A stretch of DNA of 64,000 nt. It comes from an uncultured Oscillospiraceae bacterium (GTDB lineage: Bacteria > Bacillota > Clostridia > Oscillospirales > Oscillospiraceae). Positions 33,853 through 40,728 of this stretch are shown here, in pieces. Where the stretch lies: positions 186,001 through 250,000 of the forward strand of contig CAJTUE010000002.1 in NCBI GenBank assembly GCA_910579775.1. The letters are read 5' to 3'. The notes beneath the pieces are model-generated. The model was not told the DNA's origin. It was given only the letters and a program-made list of their open reading frames with translations, and did no database searches. Position 1 is the stretch's first letter; each line of letters begins with the position of its first letter. A program made the position numbers and the translations under genes.

Positions 33853-34176
33853 TTAAAGCCCTATGTCGTCAAGGGCGTATTCGATTTCGTCCAGGAGGTC
33901 TTTTTCTTCAATGTCATAGTCCTCCAGCATTTCAGAAATAGGAAAATGCGCTTTAAGAATGAGCAGCAGATACTCCGCCAAACCTGCTGAGTCATAACCT
34001 TTAACCGTCGCGTCGCCGAGAGGCTGAATCATACCGTCGCGAAGGTGGTGCGCCAGATTGTCCGCGCCAATTATGATTCTATTGCCTTTAGGAATAATCA
34101 CCTTTTCCCCAGACAAAGCCTTTTCAACCTCCACGTCTTGATTCGAGGTGAGAATCTGTCCAATTTTGTACTCCAT
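33853..34176 (-). CDS. Hypothetical protein, 107 residues
   Basis: Starts MEYKIGQILTSNQDVEVEKA at ATG 34176 behind AAGGAGGACTCAATA. An N-terminal beta-rich region (about 1-60) includes EKVIIPKGNRIIIGADNLAHH; a helical acidic C-terminus ends EKDLLDEIEYALDDIGL. It resembles small proteins found on clostridial mobile elements. No function is assigned. It sits 41 nt downstream of the tRNA-Arg gene on the same strand. Confidence 0.65.
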   Translation of the reverse strand: MEYKIGQILTSNQDVEVEKALSGEKVIIPKGNRIIIGADNLAHHLRDGMIQPLGDATVKGYDSAGLAEYLLLILKAHFPISEMLEDYDIEEKDLLDEIEYALDDIGL

Positions 34177-34216
34177 TATTGAGTCCTCCTTATTTCTTTT
34201 TGTCGCAAAATAAGCG

Positions 34217-34293
34217 TGGTACGCCCGGCGGGGCTTGAACCCGCGGCCTCCAGAGTCGGAGTCTGGCGCTCTATCCATCTGAGCTACGGACGC
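34217..34293 (-). tRNA. tRNA-Arg (anticodon CCG)
   Basis: Minus strand GCGTCCGTAGCTCAGATGGA opens the tRNA. The anticodon arm is CCAGA-CTCCGAC-TCTGG with anticodon CCG, the T arm is GCGGGTTCAAGCCCCGC and CCA is encoded. The acceptor arms GCGTCCG and CGGGCGT pair with two G-U. It lies among small accessory genes, and its 5' end overlaps the neighbouring CDS stop. Confidence 0.95.
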
Positions 34294-34565
34294 ATATTGT
34301 TTATTTTTTGTGCTAAATCAGAGTTAGCAATACTCATATCGAGCCGAGCCTTATTATATACTCGGACAAATAAGCCGCCATTTTTCTCGTTTACACAAAT
34401 CGCCATTACCTCGTAGTCAATAATATTCCGAATCTTACTCCACTGAATATTCCCGGCCTTTTGGTAGGTCTGTGGCGTCGGGTATTTAGCTCGCTTGTCA
34501 TCGATATTCCAAATGCCTATAAGGGTATCGGGCGAGAGTTTTTGCAGCAAATCAAGTAGTGTCAT
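34284..34565 (-). CDS. Hypothetical protein, 93 residues, ending inside tRNA-Arg
   Basis: Starts MTLLDLLQKLSPDTLIGIWN at ATG 34565 behind AGGAGGAAAAGAATAA. It contains IRNIIDYEVMAICVNEKNGG and resembles short clostridial mobile-element proteins. The stop codon (34284-34286) lies within the first ten bases of tRNA-Arg, so the two overlap by 10 nt. No function recognised. Confidence 0.65.
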   Translation of the reverse strand: MTLLDLLQKLSPDTLIGIWNIDDKRAKYPTPQTYQKAGNIQWSKIRNIIDYEVMAICVNEKNGGLFVRVYNKARLDMSIANSDLAQKINNMRP

Positions 34566-34603
34566 TTATTCTTTTCCTCCTGTTCGTCCATATTTAACTC
34601 CCA

Positions 34604-34678
34604 GGCGTCCCGTATCGCGTTCTATGGCTCGGGCCCTTAGATTTATACTCGGAAAAATAAAGCGCAATACGGGACGCC
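34604..34678. repeat. Long imperfect inverted repeat
   Basis: GGCGTCCCGTATCGCGTT (34604-34621) and AGCGCAATACGGGACGCC (34661-34678) are inverted copies with three mismatches, separated by 39 AT-richer bases. It lies between the truncated gene and the 93-residue ORF. There is no T run, so an attenuator, binding site or element end are all possible. Confidence 0.6.
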
Positions 34679-34699
34679 CGGGGCTTGTCCGGGTCCACA

Positions 34700-35020
34700 T
34701 TATCGGTAGCCCCGCTTTCCCATCATTTTCTTGTAAAGCGCCTCGGGCGGGAGTCGAAGGTCGGCCGGGCTAAAATCGGGCATATCGTCCTCGGGAATCT
34801 CGAACGGCTCGGGGAGCTCTATATCCTCAAAGCGCAGGCCCATACCGCGCTCCGGCTCGTATCTGCCGGAGGGCTTATACTCTTTTGCGGCTTCCTGGCG
34901 CTTCGGCTTGCTCGCCGTTTTCTTCTCCGGCTTAGCGCCGATACCCATAACCTTGATAAGCTCCTCGGCTTCGTTCGCCCTCGCTTCCTCGCGCTCGGTA
35001 TAAAACCAGCCGTCTTGTAA
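34700..35020 (-). pseudogene. 3' remnant of a gene cut at the 35.02 kb scar
   Basis: The open frame reads QDGWFYTEREEARANEAEEL, IKVMGIGAKPEKKTASKPKR and a Lys/Pro-rich then acidic tail ending ALYKKMMGKRGYR. The coding-like sequence continues upstream of the first ATG (34948) with no start or ribosome site and then runs into the opposite-strand recombinase tail. I read it as the C-terminal part of a longer mobile-element protein whose 5' part was lost. A short protein from ATG 34948 (82 residues) is the alternative. Confidence 0.55.
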
Positions 35021-35265
35021 AATACAAGAAAGAAATAATTGAATGTTTTGTGTCGGAGGTTTACCTTTACGACGACAAGCTCCTCATATACTACAATATC
35101 AATAAGAATCACCCTGAGCTTGCCAAGTCCGACCTTGCGCTGTTAGAGTCCGACGGGTTCGACCAGCGCGACGACGCCTCCACCATAACGCGCGCATACG
35201 AACACCTGGAGATCACCTGGGTGGCCCACGTATTCGCGCTCACAGTAAAAGCGGAGAGACCGTAA
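35020..35265 (+). pseudogene. 3' fragment of a serine recombinase
   Basis: The frame reads KYKKEIIECFVSEVYLYDDK then LLIYYNINKNHPELAKSDLA and ends VKAERP. The FVxxVYLYDDKL..YYN pattern matches the end of large serine recombinases; the intact copy in this window has FVNSVFVYDDEITITYNY at the same point. There is no start, catalytic domain or zinc region, so this is a relic. Its last codons form one arm of the 35245-35283 hairpin. Confidence 0.75.
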
Positions 35266-35283
35266 TGGCCTCTCCGCTTTTAC
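35245..35283. terminator. Bidirectional terminator at the relic/phage-module junction
   Basis: GTAAAAGCGGAGAG (35245-35258) pairs with CTCTCCGCTTTTAC (35270-35283). It lies between the convergent recombinase relic and the MazG-like gene. Confidence 0.75.
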
Positions 35284-35308
35284 GTTGTCTCCGGCACTGT
35301 GTAACCCG

Positions 35309-35665
35309 TCACACCTCCGGGCCGCCCTCCGCGTCCTCGATCCTCTCCAGCCAGCGGCCCGTCTTGCGCCGGATCGTGGGCGCCACCGTGTCCAGGGCCT
35401 CCGGGCGGTTGGCAATGGCGTCCATGCACAGCAGCACGTCCGCCAGCTCCTCGTACAGGTTGGCCTCCGCGGCCCCGAAGTCCACGGGCGTGGGGTTAGT
35501 GCCGTCCAGCGCCCGCCGCAGCTTGAGCGCGGCCTGGGACAGCTCCGCGGCCTCCTCGGCAAGCTGGGCCAGCACCTCGCAGAGGCCCAGCTTGATCCTG
35601 ATTTTCTTGGCGCAAGGGGCGCAGTCCTGGAGCGCCTGCATAATGCTGATACACTGATCTGTCAT
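35309..35665 (-). CDS. MazG-like nucleotide pyrophosphohydrolase
   Basis: A 118-residue all-helical protein with the MazG metal-binding pattern: LAEEAAELSQAALKLRRAL (EExxE, about 35-53) and LYEELADVLLCMDAI (ExxxD, about 68-82). Phage MazG-like proteins hydrolyse NTPs or alarmones; the substrate here is unknown. ATG 35665 follows AGGAGGATTGACACC. It is the last gene of the minus-strand early module. Confidence 0.8.
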   Translation of the reverse strand: MTDQCISIMQALQDCAPCAKKIRIKLGLCEVLAQLAEEAAELSQAALKLRRALDGTNPTPVDFGAAEANLYEELADVLLCMDAIANRPEALDTVAPTIRRKTGRWLERIEDAEGGPEV

Positions 35666-35669
35666 GGTG

Positions 35670-35840
35670 TCAATCCTCCTGTTTTCTTTTGTTGTGGGCC
35701 ACCCGCTCCCGGACGGCCATTTCACGCAGGGCGGCAATCGCCAGCCGCCGCGCCCGGTCATAGTTTGACTGGTTGACGTTCCCCGGCGCCGGGTAGACCT
35801 TTGCCTGGGACAGTATGCGGATCGCCGCATCAGGGGTCAT
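35670..35840 (-). CDS. Small phage protein, 56 residues
   Basis: Reads MTPDAAIRILSQAKVYPAPG then NVNQSNYDRARRLAIAALRE and a basic end NKRKQED. ATG 35840 follows GAGGTGAGCAGA. The helical pattern is typical of small early phage proteins. It ends 4 nt before the MazG-like start. Function unknown. Confidence 0.65.
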   Translation of the reverse strand: MTPDAAIRILSQAKVYPAPGNVNQSNYDRARRLAIAALREMAVRERVAHNKRKQED

Positions 35841-35845
35841 TCTGC

Positions 35846-36055
35846 TCACCTCATAGCCTCCTTTGCAGCCTCGGCCTCCGGCGCCGTGAGAAAGATGGAC
35901 GTGCCCACGGCCCGGTGGTCAAAGGCCACGCCGTCAGTGTCAAAAATCGTGCGGCCACCGGGGCCAGGGTAAATGCTCTGGATCACACTGGGGTACACGC
36001 GCACCCCGTCAGTTTGGTAGACTGTATCGCCCACCTGGAGATCGTCAATCTTCAC
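35846..36055 (-). CDS. Small beta-rich phage protein, 69 residues
   Basis: Starts MKIDDLQVGDTVYQTDGVRV, reads like a small SH3-like or KOW-like barrel (VGDTVYQ...TIFDTDGVAF) and ends with an Ala/Glu helix. It overlaps the upstream membrane-protein gene by 11 nt. No function recognised. Confidence 0.65.
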   Translation of the reverse strand: MKIDDLQVGDTVYQTDGVRVYPSVIQSIYPGPGGRTIFDTDGVAFDHRAVGTSIFLTAPEAEAAKEAMR

Positions 36056-36209
36056 CGTCTTGGTCCTCCTCTTGCATCATGGGCAGGGTGTCAATCCACC
36101 GTGCCAGCGGCCCGATATGGGGCAGAATAAAATCCGAAATGAGGGACCCGACGGCCAGCAGCCCCAGGAATGGGGCCAGGTAGAAAAGCAGCTCCGCCCA
36201 GTATTCCAT
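36045..36209 (-). CDS. Small single-pass membrane protein, 54 residues
   Basis: Reads MEYWAELLFYLAPFLGLLAV then GSLISDFILPHIGPLARWID and an acidic tail. One or two hydrophobic helices span residues 4-31. ATG 36209 follows GGAGGGAGCTACACG. It overlaps the next gene. In this phage early module it might be an anti-host or superinfection factor, but nothing shows this directly. Confidence 0.6.
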   Translation of the reverse strand: MEYWAELLFYLAPFLGLLAVGSLISDFILPHIGPLARWIDTLPMMQEEDQDGED

Positions 36210-36224
36210 CGTGTAGCTCCCTCC

Positions 36225-36434
36225 TCACCCGGCCCGGACCACCACACCGCCGCGGACGACGGCCACAGTGTCCCAGTGCTCCAGCACCCGCTCCCGGTGA
36301 ACAAAGTCCGCGCCCACCACAACGGCGTGGTGACAGGGCTTGTCCATCACCCAAAAGGTCTGAGCCGGGTGCTCCCGGCTCAGAGCCTCGGCCCGCTCCA
36401 GGGCCTCCTCGACGCTCTTTTTGATCCTCGCCAT
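36225..36434 (-). CDS. Small phage protein, 69 residues
   Basis: Starts MARIKKSVEEALERAEALSR, a charged helix, then a beta segment VMDKPCHHAVVVGADFVHRE. ATG 36434 shares a base with the upstream stop (TGATG), so it is coupled, and it has AAAGGAGGGAGACACTG before it. Function unknown. Confidence 0.6.
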   Translation of the reverse strand: MARIKKSVEEALERAEALSREHPAQTFWVMDKPCHHAVVVGADFVHRERVLEHWDTVAVVRGGVVVRAG

Positions 36435-36832
36435 CAGTGTCTCCCTCCTTTTGTCCAGTAGCCGTAGATCAGCCGCTTGCCGCAGTCCCAGGTGTCGAAG
36501 TACGCCCCGTCCTCCACCGTGACCAGGTGGGTGCCGTAGCCGGATCGGACGTAGAGGCAATAGGTCCCGCTGGGGTGGGCCTTGGCGAAGTCCAGGACCG
36601 TCAGCCGGTCCTTGTAACAGGCGGTGTACGGGTAGCCGGTCTCCTCCATGTACCGCTTGATGTTCGGCAGCGCGTTGAGAACGGTCTGGCTCTCACGGGC
36701 GTAGCCCACCAGCTTGTCAAACGCCTCCACCCAGGTGATGCCCTCAAATTTGGTCAGCGCCCGGATCGAACAGTCAGGGCAGCGGTCCTTGAGGTCTTTC
36801 TTGTTGGGCTGATAGTATTGGTACCGCTTCAC
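36434..36832 (-). CDS. Papain-like-fold phage protein, tentative
   Basis: A 132-residue protein starting with GTG 36832 behind GGAGGCAACGAC. CPDCSIRALTKFEGITWVEA (about 18-37) looks like a nucleophile-Cys helix, and GTHLVTVEDGAYFDTWDCGK (about 101-120) supplies a His and an Asp/Asn in the order of C39- or papain-like folds. Many phage-encoded proteins of this type exist without known substrate. The family assignment is inference from motif order only. Confidence 0.55.
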   Translation of the reverse strand: MKRYQYYQPNKKDLKDRCPDCSIRALTKFEGITWVEAFDKLVGYARESQTVLNALPNIKRYMEETGYPYTACYKDRLTVLDFAKAHPSGTYCLYVRSGYGTHLVTVEDGAYFDTWDCGKRLIYGYWTKGGRH

Positions 36833-36844
36833 GTCGTTGCCTCC

Positions 36845-37009
36845 TCACTCCACTTTGAATGTGACCTCGTGGCCGGGGTTTTCCCGGATAAGCTGGGCCT
36901 TGAGATCATCGACCATCATGTTGTTGTCCAGCGCAGCCTTTACCACGTCCACCAGCTTCTTGCCGTCCAGGTAGGCCCACACCGTCGTCCTCTTACGCCT
37001 GCTCCTCAT
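36845..37009 (-). CDS. Small phage protein, 54 residues
   Basis: Reads MRSRRKRTTVWAYLDGKKLV then DVVKAALDNNMMVDDLKAQL and ends HEVTFKVE. A basic N-terminus precedes a short alpha/beta domain. The start lies inside the upstream gene (17-nt overlap), preceded by GGAGGGAAAGC. Function unknown. Confidence 0.6.
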   Translation of the reverse strand: MRSRRKRTTVWAYLDGKKLVDVVKAALDNNMMVDDLKAQLIRENPGHEVTFKVE

Positions 37010-37157
37010 GCTTTCCCTCCTCCCTGTGTAGCCGCTCCTCCCGGTACTGCCTGATCCGGGCCTTGATCGCCAGCATCAGCTCCAGAGGGATCATGCCCTT
37101 CAGGTCCTTGTACGCCTGCCGCAGCTCGGCGTCGTTGTGAATGATGGGATAGTCCAT
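36993..37157 (-). CDS. Small phage protein, 54 residues
   Basis: Starts MDYPIIHNDAELRQAYKDLK at ATG 37157 behind AAGGAGGACATT. It is a predicted helical hairpin with a basic and acidic C-terminus (RIRQYREERLHREEGKHEE). No family recognised. Confidence 0.6.
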   Translation of the reverse strand: MDYPIIHNDAELRQAYKDLKGMIPLELMLAIKARIRQYREERLHREEGKHEEQA

Positions 37158-37167
37158 AATGTCCTCC

Positions 37168-37335
37168 TTACTTGGTAAACCGGCGCCAGGACGCCAGCGC
37201 CCCGGCATGGGATTTGTGGGTGGTGTCCTGGACCTTGTGGCCGTCGTACCGGCGGATCACCAGGCGGGCGGTGCCGTCCTTGTTGTCGGTGATACTCGCC
37301 GTAGTGCCGTAGTCGCCTTTAAGATAGGTTTTCAT
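37168..37335 (-). CDS. Small phage protein, 55 residues
   Basis: Reads MKTYLKGDYGTTASITDNKD then GTARLVIRRYDGHKVQDTTH and a basic end WRRFTK; beta-rich. ATG 37335 follows GAGGAGGCCCACCC, 14 nt after the polymerase stop. Similar short proteins are common in phage replication modules. Function unknown. Confidence 0.6.
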   Translation of the reverse strand: MKTYLKGDYGTTASITDNKDGTARLVIRRYDGHKVQDTTHKSHAGALASWRRFTK

Positions 37336-37349
37336 GGGTGGGCCTCCTC

Positions 37350-38801
37350 TCAAAACGGTACCTCGTCGTCGGAGAGATCGTCAAGCTGGTGGCCGGTGTC
37401 CATGCGCCGCATGGCGCCCACGCCGCCCTGATAGCCCAGGGCCAGCTCGGCCACCTTGCCCCGCTGCCGCAGGGAATACTCCGGGTTGCCCTTTTTAATC
37501 CGCTCAATGGGCACCCCGAACATTTGGGACGCCGATGCCTCATAGATTTTGCCGTGGGTCCTGAAAACCTCCAGCCGCCACTCCTCCTGAGCCAGCCAGG
37601 AAATGACGCGGGCCTCGATGGCGGAAAAGTCCGCGTCAATGAGGACGTTGCCGGGGGCGGCCACAAAGGCCGTGCGGATCAGTTGGGAGAGGGTGTCAGA
37701 CACAGAGCCGTAGACCACCCGCAGCCCAGCGCGCTTTTGGTCGCGGACCATATCACGGGCCAGCTCCAGCGGCTCCAGGTAGGTCCTGGGGAGGTTTTGG
37801 ACCTGGACCAGGCGCCCAGCCCAGCGGCCCGTGCGGTTGGCCCCGTAGAACTGGAGCAGGCCGTGGGTCCGTCCGTCCGGGCAGACGCACATTTCAATGG
37901 CGTCATATTTTTTCGTGCTGGTCTTGCCCAGCTCTTGCCGGATTTCCAACATACGCTGCACGTCCGGGGAGTTGGTGTCCCGGCCCAGCATGGCGCTGAC
38001 GGTCTCCTTGGTGAGACTGGTCACTACCTCCTCGCTGTCGGTTTCCTCGTTGAGCCAGCGGATCACCTGTTTCACACTGTTGGGGTTGTCAAGCCCGCTG
38101 ATCCGTGTAGCCTCCTCCATGAGGTCCGCTTTTTCCTCGGCGCCGATAGCCAGGGCGCCCCGCACCATGTCCATGTCCACGGCCACGCCGCGGGCGTTAA
38201 TTATCAGGTCGGTCTCCCACTGTTTCTGCACCCAGTCAGGGACCGGGAACGCAGACAGGCGGCGCTCGATCTCCATTTCCGTCACCACGTCCTGACGGTT
38301 GTACTCCTTGAACAGCGCCCACTTTTCCGGGTCGTGCTTGGGGAAATTGCGGGTCCGTCCGCCGTTGGACTTTGTGGGCTTGCAGGGGACGCAGAAATAA
38401 CGGATCAGGGCCTTGCCGGTGTTGCTCTTGCGCTTATCCTCCGGGAGGCCCAGGGCGTACCCTGTGGCGTCCAGACCGGCGGTATAGCCGCAGTACAGGC
38501 CGTGGAACATGGTACAGCGCCATTGCTCCGGGGGCAGGGTGCCGAAGAATTTAGAGAGGCAGCCCCACTCAAAGGGGGCGTTGTAGGCGTGTTTGATGTA
38601 CTCCGGGTCCGTGATGGCCGATCTCAGCCAGGAGGGCAATACCTCACCGCTTGCAATGTCCACCACCTCCACCGGCCCCCCGTCCAGGGAGTAGGCAAAT
38701 AGGAGGATGGTAAAGTCGTCACTCGCTATGTACTTTTGCGCTCCGGCCTTGCCGATGGGGACGCTGGAATAGGTCTCCAGGTCGATGCTCAGATGGTGCA
38801 T
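37350..38801 (-). pseudogene. Truncated phage family-A DNA polymerase with a foreign C-terminal tip
   Basis: The 483-residue frame contains a 3'-5' exonuclease domain (LSIDLETYS at 4-12 and YNRQDVVTEMEIE) and polymerase motif A, LIDADFSAIEARVISWLA (about 391-408). Motif B follows as RQRGKVAELALGYQGGVGA (about 446-464). It then ends abruptly in MRRMDTGHQLDDLSDDEVPF. Phage polymerases of this type run to roughly 650 residues and need motif C (HDE), which is absent, so synthesis activity should be lost. The end DDEVPF resembles an SSB acidic tip. I infer an in-frame deletion joining two genes. Confidence 0.8.
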
Positions 38802-38820
38802 ATCCGTACCTCCTTTGTGA

Positions 38821-38859
38821 TAAAAAGAGCGCCGGGGCTATTCGGTTGCCCCGGCGCTC
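38821..38859 (-). terminator. Terminator between DUF2815 and the polymerase remnant
   Basis: GAGCGCCGGGGC (38827-38838) pairs perfectly with GCCCCGGCGCTC (38848-38859); on the minus strand TTTTT follows. It would limit expression of all genes downstream in the module. Confidence 0.85.
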
Positions 38860-38869
38860 TTGGGGCCTA

Positions 38870-39475
38870 TCACATGGGCAGGCCGGTGATGGGATTGATG
38901 CCGCCGGGTGTAGCCCCCACGGCCTGTCCGATCCCGGCGAAGTCGGAGGCAGCGGAGGCGCCGCCGGACAGCGGCTCACCGTCGCGCACCTTGAGGACGT
39001 TGCCCAGGCCGCAGCCCACGCCCTTTTTCCCGGCGGTGTTGAAGCCGAAGAAATTGACGGTCACGCGGGCGTACATCCCGGAATAGATGTCCTGGGGGGC
39101 CAGCTCCACGTTAATGTTGGAAATGTCCACCACCTGGGGCTTGTTCTGACTGGAGGCGGTGAGGACCCAGTAGCCCTTGCACTCCTCGCCGTAGGGGGTG
39201 CCGTCGGTCCGCACACCGTCACCGTCGTGGATGATGGGGGCGATCACGGGGGGCCGGACGCCGCCCCACTTCTTGTTGACGGCCTCGTTGGCGGCGGCGG
39301 CAAAGGCCGCGTCCAGGTCGGCCTTGGTGGCCGTGTCGCTCTTGGGGATCAGCAGGGTCACGGTGTACTTGGGCTGGGCCTGGGGGTTTTTGGGGTTGGC
39401 GTAGGGCTGGGACAGATGGGCGTAGGACAGGCGGACCTCGCCGGTCAGGCACTTGGTAGCAATGTTCTGATACAT
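38870..39475 (-). CDS. DUF2815-family phage protein, likely ssDNA-binding
   Basis: A 201-residue protein of the DUF2815 family, found beside family-A polymerases in Firmicutes phages and thought to be an OB-fold ssDNA-binding protein. Seen are CLTGEVRLSYAHLSQPYANP (about 9-28), PKYTVTLLIPKSDTATKADL, CKGYWVLTASSQNKPQVVD and DIYSGMYARVTVNFFGFN. The C-terminal tail is Gly/Ala-rich. It appears complete. A normal neighbour, the DUF2800 exonuclease, is missing from the gap upstream. Confidence 0.85.
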   Translation of the reverse strand: MYQNIATKCLTGEVRLSYAHLSQPYANPKNPQAQPKYTVTLLIPKSDTATKADLDAAFAAAANEAVNKKWGGVRPPVIAPIIHDGDGVRTDGTPYGEECKGYWVLTASSQNKPQVVDISNINVELAPQDIYSGMYARVTVNFFGFNTAGKKGVGCGLGNVLKVRDGEPLSGGASAASDFAGIGQAVGATPGGINPITGLPM

Positions 39476-39494
39476 GATGTTGTCTCCTTTTCGT

Positions 39495-39659
39495 TTAGTC
39501 GATTTTGAATTTGGTCTTTGTCTCGTTCCAGATGTCGCGGATTTTTACCCACCGCTCATGCAGGGCCTTGGCCGATTTCACCGCGTTTATGAGGCGGGTG
39601 TTTTTGGCCTTGATCTCCCGGCGCTTTTGGGGCGGGTAGTTGTCAGGGAGGCGGTACCG
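39495..39659 (-). pseudogene. C-terminal gene fragment
   Basis: The frame reads RYRLPDNYPPQKRREIKAKN then TRLINAVKSAKALHERWVKI and RDIWNETKTKFKID, coding-like but with no start codon or ribosome site. It overlaps the end of the other fragment in a different frame. I read it as a gene tail left by a deletion. Confidence 0.5.
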
Positions 39660-39744
39660 CAGAGAGGGTCGTGCGGCTCAGGTTGGTCACATCCACCCGC
39701 GGGATTTGTGACACGTCGATCCCGCTTTTCACCGCCGGGGTCAT
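39643..39744 (-). pseudogene. N-terminal gene fragment, 33 residues
   Basis: ATG 39744 overlaps the HTH stop (ATGA) and reads MTPAVKSGIDVSQIPRVDVT then NLSRTTLSAVPPP and a stop. Resembles the beginning of a small phage protein whose C-terminal part is lost near 39660, where a second coding-like frame takes over. Confidence 0.5.
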
Positions 39745-39956
39745 GGGGTGCCTCCCCTGCCAGCGGTTGCCGCGGCCTCCAGCTCCTCCAGCGCCGTGAT
39801 GATCCGCTGCTTGGTGCCCTCGGTGCCCTTGTGGCCGTTGAGTACCGTGGACAGGTAGGCGTTGGTGATACCGGCCTTTTCGGCAAGCTGCTTTCCCGTG
39901 ATCTGCGCCTTGTGCATCCGGCCCACCACCTCAGCGGTCCAGTCCTCTAACAACAC
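39741..39956 (-). CDS. Cro/XRE-type HTH regulator
   Basis: A 71-residue DNA-binding protein. The helix-turn-helix spans about 21-45 (ITGKQLAEKAGITNAYLSTV, then LNGHKG). It starts with GTG 39956, 7 nt after AAGGAGG; the GTG at 39962 is too close. It is the first gene of the minus-strand early module, facing the repressor gene, so it is the Cro-like partner of the switch. Confidence 0.8.
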   Translation of the reverse strand: MLLEDWTAEVVGRMHKAQITGKQLAEKAGITNAYLSTVLNGHKGTEGTKQRIITALEELEAAATAGRGGTP

Positions 39957-40106
39957 GCTCACACCTCCTTGTTAAAAAATTTTATCTGTCAGCTATTGAA
40001 AACTTTTTAACTCTGTGATAAAATCGAAGTACCCACAGCCATGTGGACCTCGAAGCACAGCTCAATCTTTCAGCCTGCCGGGGCCGAAGATGGGCGGCGA
40101 GTTAAA

Positions 40107-40135
40107 TTGTTTTAGCTGACTACACACAATATAGC
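40107..40135 (+). promoter_or_regulatory. Repressor promoter
   Basis: TTGTTT (40107-40112), 17 nt, TATAGC (40130-40135), 57 nt before the repressor ATG. It overlaps the divergent promoter on the other strand. Confidence 0.65.
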
Positions 40136-40156
40136 AAAATAAATTTAACTTGTCAA
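40128..40156 (-). promoter_or_regulatory. Early (lytic-type) promoter of the phage module
   Basis: Minus strand TTGACA (40151-40156), 17 nt, TATATT (40128-40133), near consensus. The -10 boxes of the two promoters overlap (40130-40133), so they should exclude each other. Confidence 0.8.
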
Positions 40157-40191
40157 GGGGTCCAGTTAAAAAATTTTTCGGAGGCGTCAGT

Positions 40192-40671
40192 ATGGACTTT
40201 TTCGACAGGTACAAGCAGCTCTGTACTGCCCAGGACATCTTGCCAAATTCCCAGCGGGCCGCGGATATGTTCGGCGTCACGCGGGCCACGATCACGTCCT
40301 GGGGCAAAAACAAGAACACCCCCAAAGGCGATACCCTGGTCCGCATTGCGGACGCTTTCGGGGTGTCCGTTGACTATCTGCTGGGCCGCGTGGACGATCC
40401 CGTGGACTACGAAAATCCAGCCCTCCAGGCGGAGCTTGCCGGGGAGGCGCTGGAGGCCCTGGGCGGAGACATTAAAAAAGCCGCCGCTTTTCAGCAGGCG
40501 GTGGCGGAGGACGTGAGGAGGGAGAAAGCTACACAGCAGGCGGGGACCCCGCGCATCTTGACCCTATGGGCGCAGCTCGATCTCATGGACCAGGTGAGAG
40601 TGGAGGCGTACATTGAGGGTATGCTGGCAGCGGATAAGTACCGCGTCCAGCAGATGAAAAAAATGGGCTGA
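40192..40671 (+). CDS. CI-like phage repressor with HTH domain
   Basis: A 159-residue protein whose N-terminal XRE helix-turn-helix spans about 13-60 (LPNSQRAADMFGVTRATITSWGKN, read in parts, then VRIADAFGVSVDYLLGR). The C-terminal part is helical and lacks a recognisable Ser/Lys self-cleavage domain, so control of induction is unclear. ATG 40192 follows TCGGAGGCGTCAGT. It is transcribed opposite to the early genes and toward the recombinase. Confidence 0.82.
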   Translation: MDFFDRYKQLCTAQDILPNSQRAADMFGVTRATITSWGKNKNTPKGDTLVRIADAFGVSVDYLLGRVDDPVDYENPALQAELAGEALEALGGDIKKAAAFQQAVAEDVRREKATQQAGTPRILTLWAQLDLMDQVRVEAYIEGMLAADKYRVQQMKKMG

Positions 40672-40728
40672 TCCGCCGGGTCGGAAAAGTCTATTATGTT
40701 GACTTCACAAAGAAAAGGAGCTGATACC

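Larger units (their letters stand above)
39971..40170. repeat. AGTTAAA operator-like repeats in the switch region
   Basis: AGTTAAA or its complement TTTAACT occurs at 40006-40012, 40100-40106, 40144-40150 and 40164-40170, with GTTAAA at 39971-39976. The 40144/40164 pair is an inverted repeat around the -35 of the minus promoter, and 40100-40106 abuts the -35 of the plus promoter. The arrangement suits repressor binding. Confidence 0.55.
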
